From the NCBI RefSeq assembly GCF_900626285.1, contig NZ_LR131147.1, positions 374,031 to 438,030 of the forward strand: a stretch of 64,000 nucleotides of DNA, given 5' to 3'. A program made the translations under genes and the position numbers. The notes under the pieces were generated by a model that was given only the letters and a program-made list of their open reading frames with translations, was not told the origin of the DNA and did not search any database. Origin of the DNA: Intestinimonas massiliensis (ex Afouda et al. 2020) (lineage in GTDB: Bacteria; Bacillota; Clostridia; Oscillospirales; Oscillospiraceae). Positions 61,230-64,000 of this stretch are shown here, piece after piece. How positions within the stretch are numbered: position 1 is the stretch's first letter; every line of letters starts with the position of its first letter.

Positions 61230-61962
61230 AATATGGTCTCGATCTCCCGGCGCTAACACCAATCAAAACGATAATTAGCATAAGCTGAAGCTGTTTTGTA
61301 CTTTGGATTGTATTAACTAACATGATAGTAACAAGAAAAGCTATCACATAGAAAACTAAGAATCGTAATGAAAGGCTGTTTTTGAGCCCCTGCATAAAAC
61401 CGTTAGTAAAATCTGTTCCTAAACTACTAAAAAAACCATATAAAACTAATCCCATAAATAACAAAAAATAGGGACCTAATGTAGCGAGTTCTAACCGACA
61501 ATCTGGCCTTGCCATCGAGCCTACAAGAAACAGTAGCAGAATTAAAATCATGATACATAGGGCATAGAGGTTATTCCAGTTTCTATGAGGAACAATGAGC
61601 ATAACAAGCATGAAAATGCCCAGCAAAAGATAACTTGAGGCTCCTATTGCTGAAACCACACGGAAGGTAATACTATTGCGAAAATAATTGCTTCCAATCT
61701 TGTAAATTCTTTGAACAAACGTTATTGGCAAATTAACAATCAATATAAGGACATGATAGGTAATGCTGCTAGACAAGCGTTTTGGAAGAATCCCTTCACG
61801 CCATACTAATTGACAGAACCAGCTTCCAGTTATGTTACGGCTCAACGCAAGGCCAAATTGTACAAATATTTTCCTCAATACACTATCTTTCCAAATGCTA
61901 CACAATAAACTCCAACAGGTAATAAAGAAGCACCCTATGACACTATTTTGTATAATTTTCAT
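61230..61962 (-). pseudogene. O-antigen ligase/polymerase gene, N-terminal half
   Basis: About 240 codons with seven or so hydrophobic segments, starting MKIIQNSVIGCFFITCWSLL and ending at NTIQSTKQLQLMLIIVLIGV before unrelated residues run into the IS21 end. The remaining family domain is in the 58012-58881 fragment. The two pieces together give the usual length of about 500 residues. Transcription runs leftwards. Confidence 0.8.
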
Positions 61963-62057
61963 AATGAGACTCCACTTGGATCAGATCTTTAGACACAATC
62001 AAAACCAATTTTGGAGAAAAACCTTCCTGGCCGGAAGATAGCTTCGCCTTGGCTTCC

Positions 62058-62381
62058 TCATACCGCATTATCCTTTTTTTTGCGAACAATTCTAAATATT
62101 CCAATGAACATAAACAGCATACTACAAGCCCAGCAGACTCCAGCAAGTCCAACCCGTAAAGAACATTCTTCCGTCAACATTGGATGATTATCTGGAACAG
62201 TAATAAGCCCAAATAAATACTTAAATGTCAGGATTAAAAATATCAGTTGTACAACAAAAAATAATAGGTTCAGGTTATGAGAACGAATAAAGAGCACTAA
62301 TAACGCAATAAAAGATAGTATTGCTACGACAGTAAAACCGACGAGGAGGAATAGTGGCACCTCGGCTTCAAATGCAATCAT
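62058..62381 (-). CDS. Small membrane protein next to the O-antigen ligase
   Basis: The 107-aa protein has three hydrophobic segments and a C-terminal RKKKDNAV. ATG 62381 follows ataggagtattttt. It is the gene upstream of the split ligase on the same strand and probably belonged to the same operon. No family recognised. Confidence 0.6.
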   Translation of the reverse strand: MIAFEAEVPLFLLVGFTVVAILSFIALLVLFIRSHNLNLLFFVVQLIFLILTFKYLFGLITVPDNHPMLTEECSLRVGLAGVCWACSMLFMFIGIFRIVRKKKDNAV

Positions 62382-62412
62382 AAAAATACTCCTATTACAA
62401 TAAATTTGGACA

Positions 62413-62441
62413 GGAAAGCCGGGCAGCCAGTCCGGCTTTCC
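62413..62441 (+). terminator. Hairpin GGAAAGCCGG / CCGGCTTTCC
   Basis: 10-bp perfect arms with a 9-base loop between the small membrane gene and the IS110 structure. No U-tract. It may be a terminator or part of the IS110 end. Confidence 0.45.
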
Positions 62442-62459
62442 CTCCATCTCGTGCCTAAG

Positions 62460-62546
62460 CTACAATAAGAGGAGCAACTGGCTGACCACTCACTCCTTGG
62501 GCTTGTAAGTCCGTACGAAAGACTGTCAGCCATCCTCTTGTTGTAG
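62460..62546 (+). ncRNA. Candidate bridge RNA of the IS110-family element
   Basis: CTACAATAAGAGGA and TGGCTGAC (62460-62486) pair with GTCAGCCA and TCCTCTTGTTGTAG (62525-62546): 22 base pairs with one G-U and a 5-base bulge, closing a 38-base loop. It lies about 120 bp upstream of the transposase, where the bridge RNA is encoded in IS110-group elements. Ends, and the target- and donor-binding loops, are not defined by this reading. Confidence 0.55.
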
Positions 62547-62667
62547 CGTTCGATTTCAGCAGGTTGAGCCACCGGATGCCGGGGAGTTCGCGTCACCCAA
62601 TAGATTGAATCGGCAACGAGAAAAGATGGATTCCGGTTGCAGATTCTTTAGTATTGGAGGAATGTGG

Positions 62668-63876
62668 ATGAACAGCGTTGGCATCGATGTTTCCAAAGGG
62701 AAAAGCATGATCGCCGTCATGCGCCCCTTCGGTGAGGTGGTGGTTTCACCCTTTGAAGTGCGACACACCGCCAATGAACTGAACGAACTGGCAGGGCTGC
62801 TCAAAAGTTTGGACGGTGAGACCCGTGTGGTGATGGAATCCACGGGTAATTACCACGCGCCGGTGGCCTGGCTGCTCCACGACGCGGGACTTTATGTCTC
62901 CGTAGTCAATGCAATGCTGGTGCATGACTATGGGAACAACAGTTTAAGACGAGGCAAGACTGACAAGAAGGACGCCGTGAAACTGGCCAACTACGGCCTT
63001 GACCACTGGCTCACACTACCGAAATATGTCCCGGAGGAGGACACCCGGCTCATGCTGAAGAACTGCTACCGGCACTAACAGCAGTATTCCGAAGTACGGA
63101 CCATGCTGAAGAACAGCCTAACCTCCCTGCGGGACACCGCTTTCCCTGATGCAAACCGCCTGTTTACCAGTCCACCCCGCGCCGATGGCAGCGAGAAGTG
63201 GGTGGATTTTGTAGCCGCTTTTTGGCATTGTGAGTGTGTCTGTGGTTTGTCTAAAAAGGCCTTTACCACCCAATACCAGAAGTGGTGCAGAAAGCACGGC
63301 TACAATTTTAGCGAGGATAAGGCACTGGACATATACGCCTCTGCATGTGGACACTTCGGTGTCATGCCGAAAACGGATACGGCAAAACTTTTGGTAGAAC
63401 AGGCTGTTTCCCAACTCCGGGCAACTTCCGCCGCGTTAGCTGCTCTCAAGCAGGAGATGCAGTCCCTGGCCGTTTCTCTACCGGAGTATCCTGTGGTGAT
63501 GGAGATGTTTGGTGTTGGCCCAACCCTCGGCCCCCAACTCATAGCTGAAATTGGCGATGTACGCCGTTTTCATTCCAAGAAAGCGCTGGTGGCCTTTGCA
63601 GGCATTGACGCCCCACCTTACCAATCTGGACAAGTGGATGTCCGTAGCCGTAACATTTCCAAGAGAGGATCTGCCTCACTGCGAAGGACGCTCTTTCTGG
63701 TGATGGGGGTCCTCCTGCAATGCGCTCCAATGGATGAGCCGGTCTACCAGTTCATGAACAAGAAACGCTCTGAAGGTAAGCCCTACCGTGTCTACATGAT
63801 GGCCTCCGCCAACAAGTTCCTGCGCATCTACTACGCTTCTGTGAAAGCCTACCTGGATTCTCTGGAGCATGGCTGA
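62668..63876 (+). pseudogene. IS110-family transposase gene with a premature TAA
   Basis: About 400 codons in one frame encode an IS110-family transposase. The N-terminal DEDD/RuvC-like domain has VGIDVSKGKS, VVMESTGNYHAPVA and GKTDKKDAVKLANYG; the C-terminal Tnp_20 domain has GVGPTLGPQLIAEIGD and SKRGSASLRR with the catalytic serine. The TAA at 63076-63078 (CYRH-stop-QQYSEV) stops it after 136 residues; tyrosine is expected there, a TAC/TAT to TAA change. The frame continues intact. The ATG follows tggaggaatgtgg. Confidence 0.88.
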
Positions 63877-64000
63877 TTTCCCAGCTCTATACTGTCTGGC
63901 TGACCGCCATTTTTTGAAATGCACAGCGGTTTAATTTGGTGCACCCTTTTCCTTTGCTCGTTTCCTTTGAAAGTTTTACTTGACTTTTGTTAGCAGGTCT
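63877..64000. other. Right flank of the IS110 element
   Basis: No gene. It contains CTGGCTGACC (63896-63905), which also occurs at 62478-62487 in the upstream hairpin; the pair may mark the element ends. Confidence 0.3.

Overview
The window looks like a chromosomal segment of a gut-type Firmicute of class Clostridia, probably an Oscillospiraceae-like lineage. This is inferred from the GC-rich chromosomal genes with Clostridia-type families (EFR1 ferredoxin, TIGR04076, DUF5714, DUF6933, AmmeMemoRadiSam, BMP nucleoside importer), the ffs(large SRP RNA)-dnaX-ybaB block, and AT-richer mobile DNA typical of Clostridia. No marker gene here fixes the species.

Region 1 (1 to about 19.1 kb) is an integrative mobilizable element of the Tn4451/Tn1549 style. 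Its backbone has a sigma-like regulator plus an HTH_16 gene (8.9-9.6 kb), a mobilization operon on the minus strand (mobC, MOBP relaxase, Cys-rich VLP protein) with a candidate oriT, an XRE regulator, a second sigma/HTH_16 pair (15.9-16.5 kb), tnpW and a large serine recombinase. Three cargo cassettes sit in it: a lipoprotein with three permease-like proteins and an ABC ATPase (0.25-4.4 kb); LytTR, DUF3021, ABC ATPase, permease, a Cys-rich KTR protein and a small anchored protein (4.7-8.3 kb); and an OmpR-type two-component system with a lipoprotein (12.6-15.2 kb). The cassettes end in copies of one short repeat. A leader of about 430 bp with a mini-ORF and a terminator-like hairpin is duplicated ahead of both sigma genes.

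Region 2 (19.1-54.3 kb) is GC-rich chromosome. Just after the recombinase are fragments of a GyrI-like gene and an AlkZ-like glycosylase gene. Then come a tightly overlapping operon (SGNH hydrolase, peptide deformylase-like, TIGR04076, SDR, flavodoxin, YfcE phosphoesterase, DUF6933), DUF5714, a macro-domain/VWA pair on the minus strand, a TetR-led membrane operon, the Memo-AMMECR1 fusion with its radical SAM partner, redox and regulatory genes, an Ogg-type glycosylase, a LysR-controlled operon, an amidohydrolase, a nucleoside importer (BMP lipoprotein, ATPase, two permeases) beside deoC, and the ybaB-dnaX-ffs block.

Region 3 (54.3-64 kb) is a hotspot. tRNA-Ala(CGC) is preceded by two tandem repeats of about 167 bp that carry degenerate tRNA 5' halves. 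It is followed by a small island with a second serine recombinase, a small protein and a sigma-like factor. Beyond it an O-antigen ligase/polymerase gene is split by an IS21-family element. The window ends with an IS110-family element whose upstream noncoding region folds into a long hairpin resembling a bridge RNA. Both transposase genes (istA and the IS110 gene) carry a single in-frame nonsense codon.
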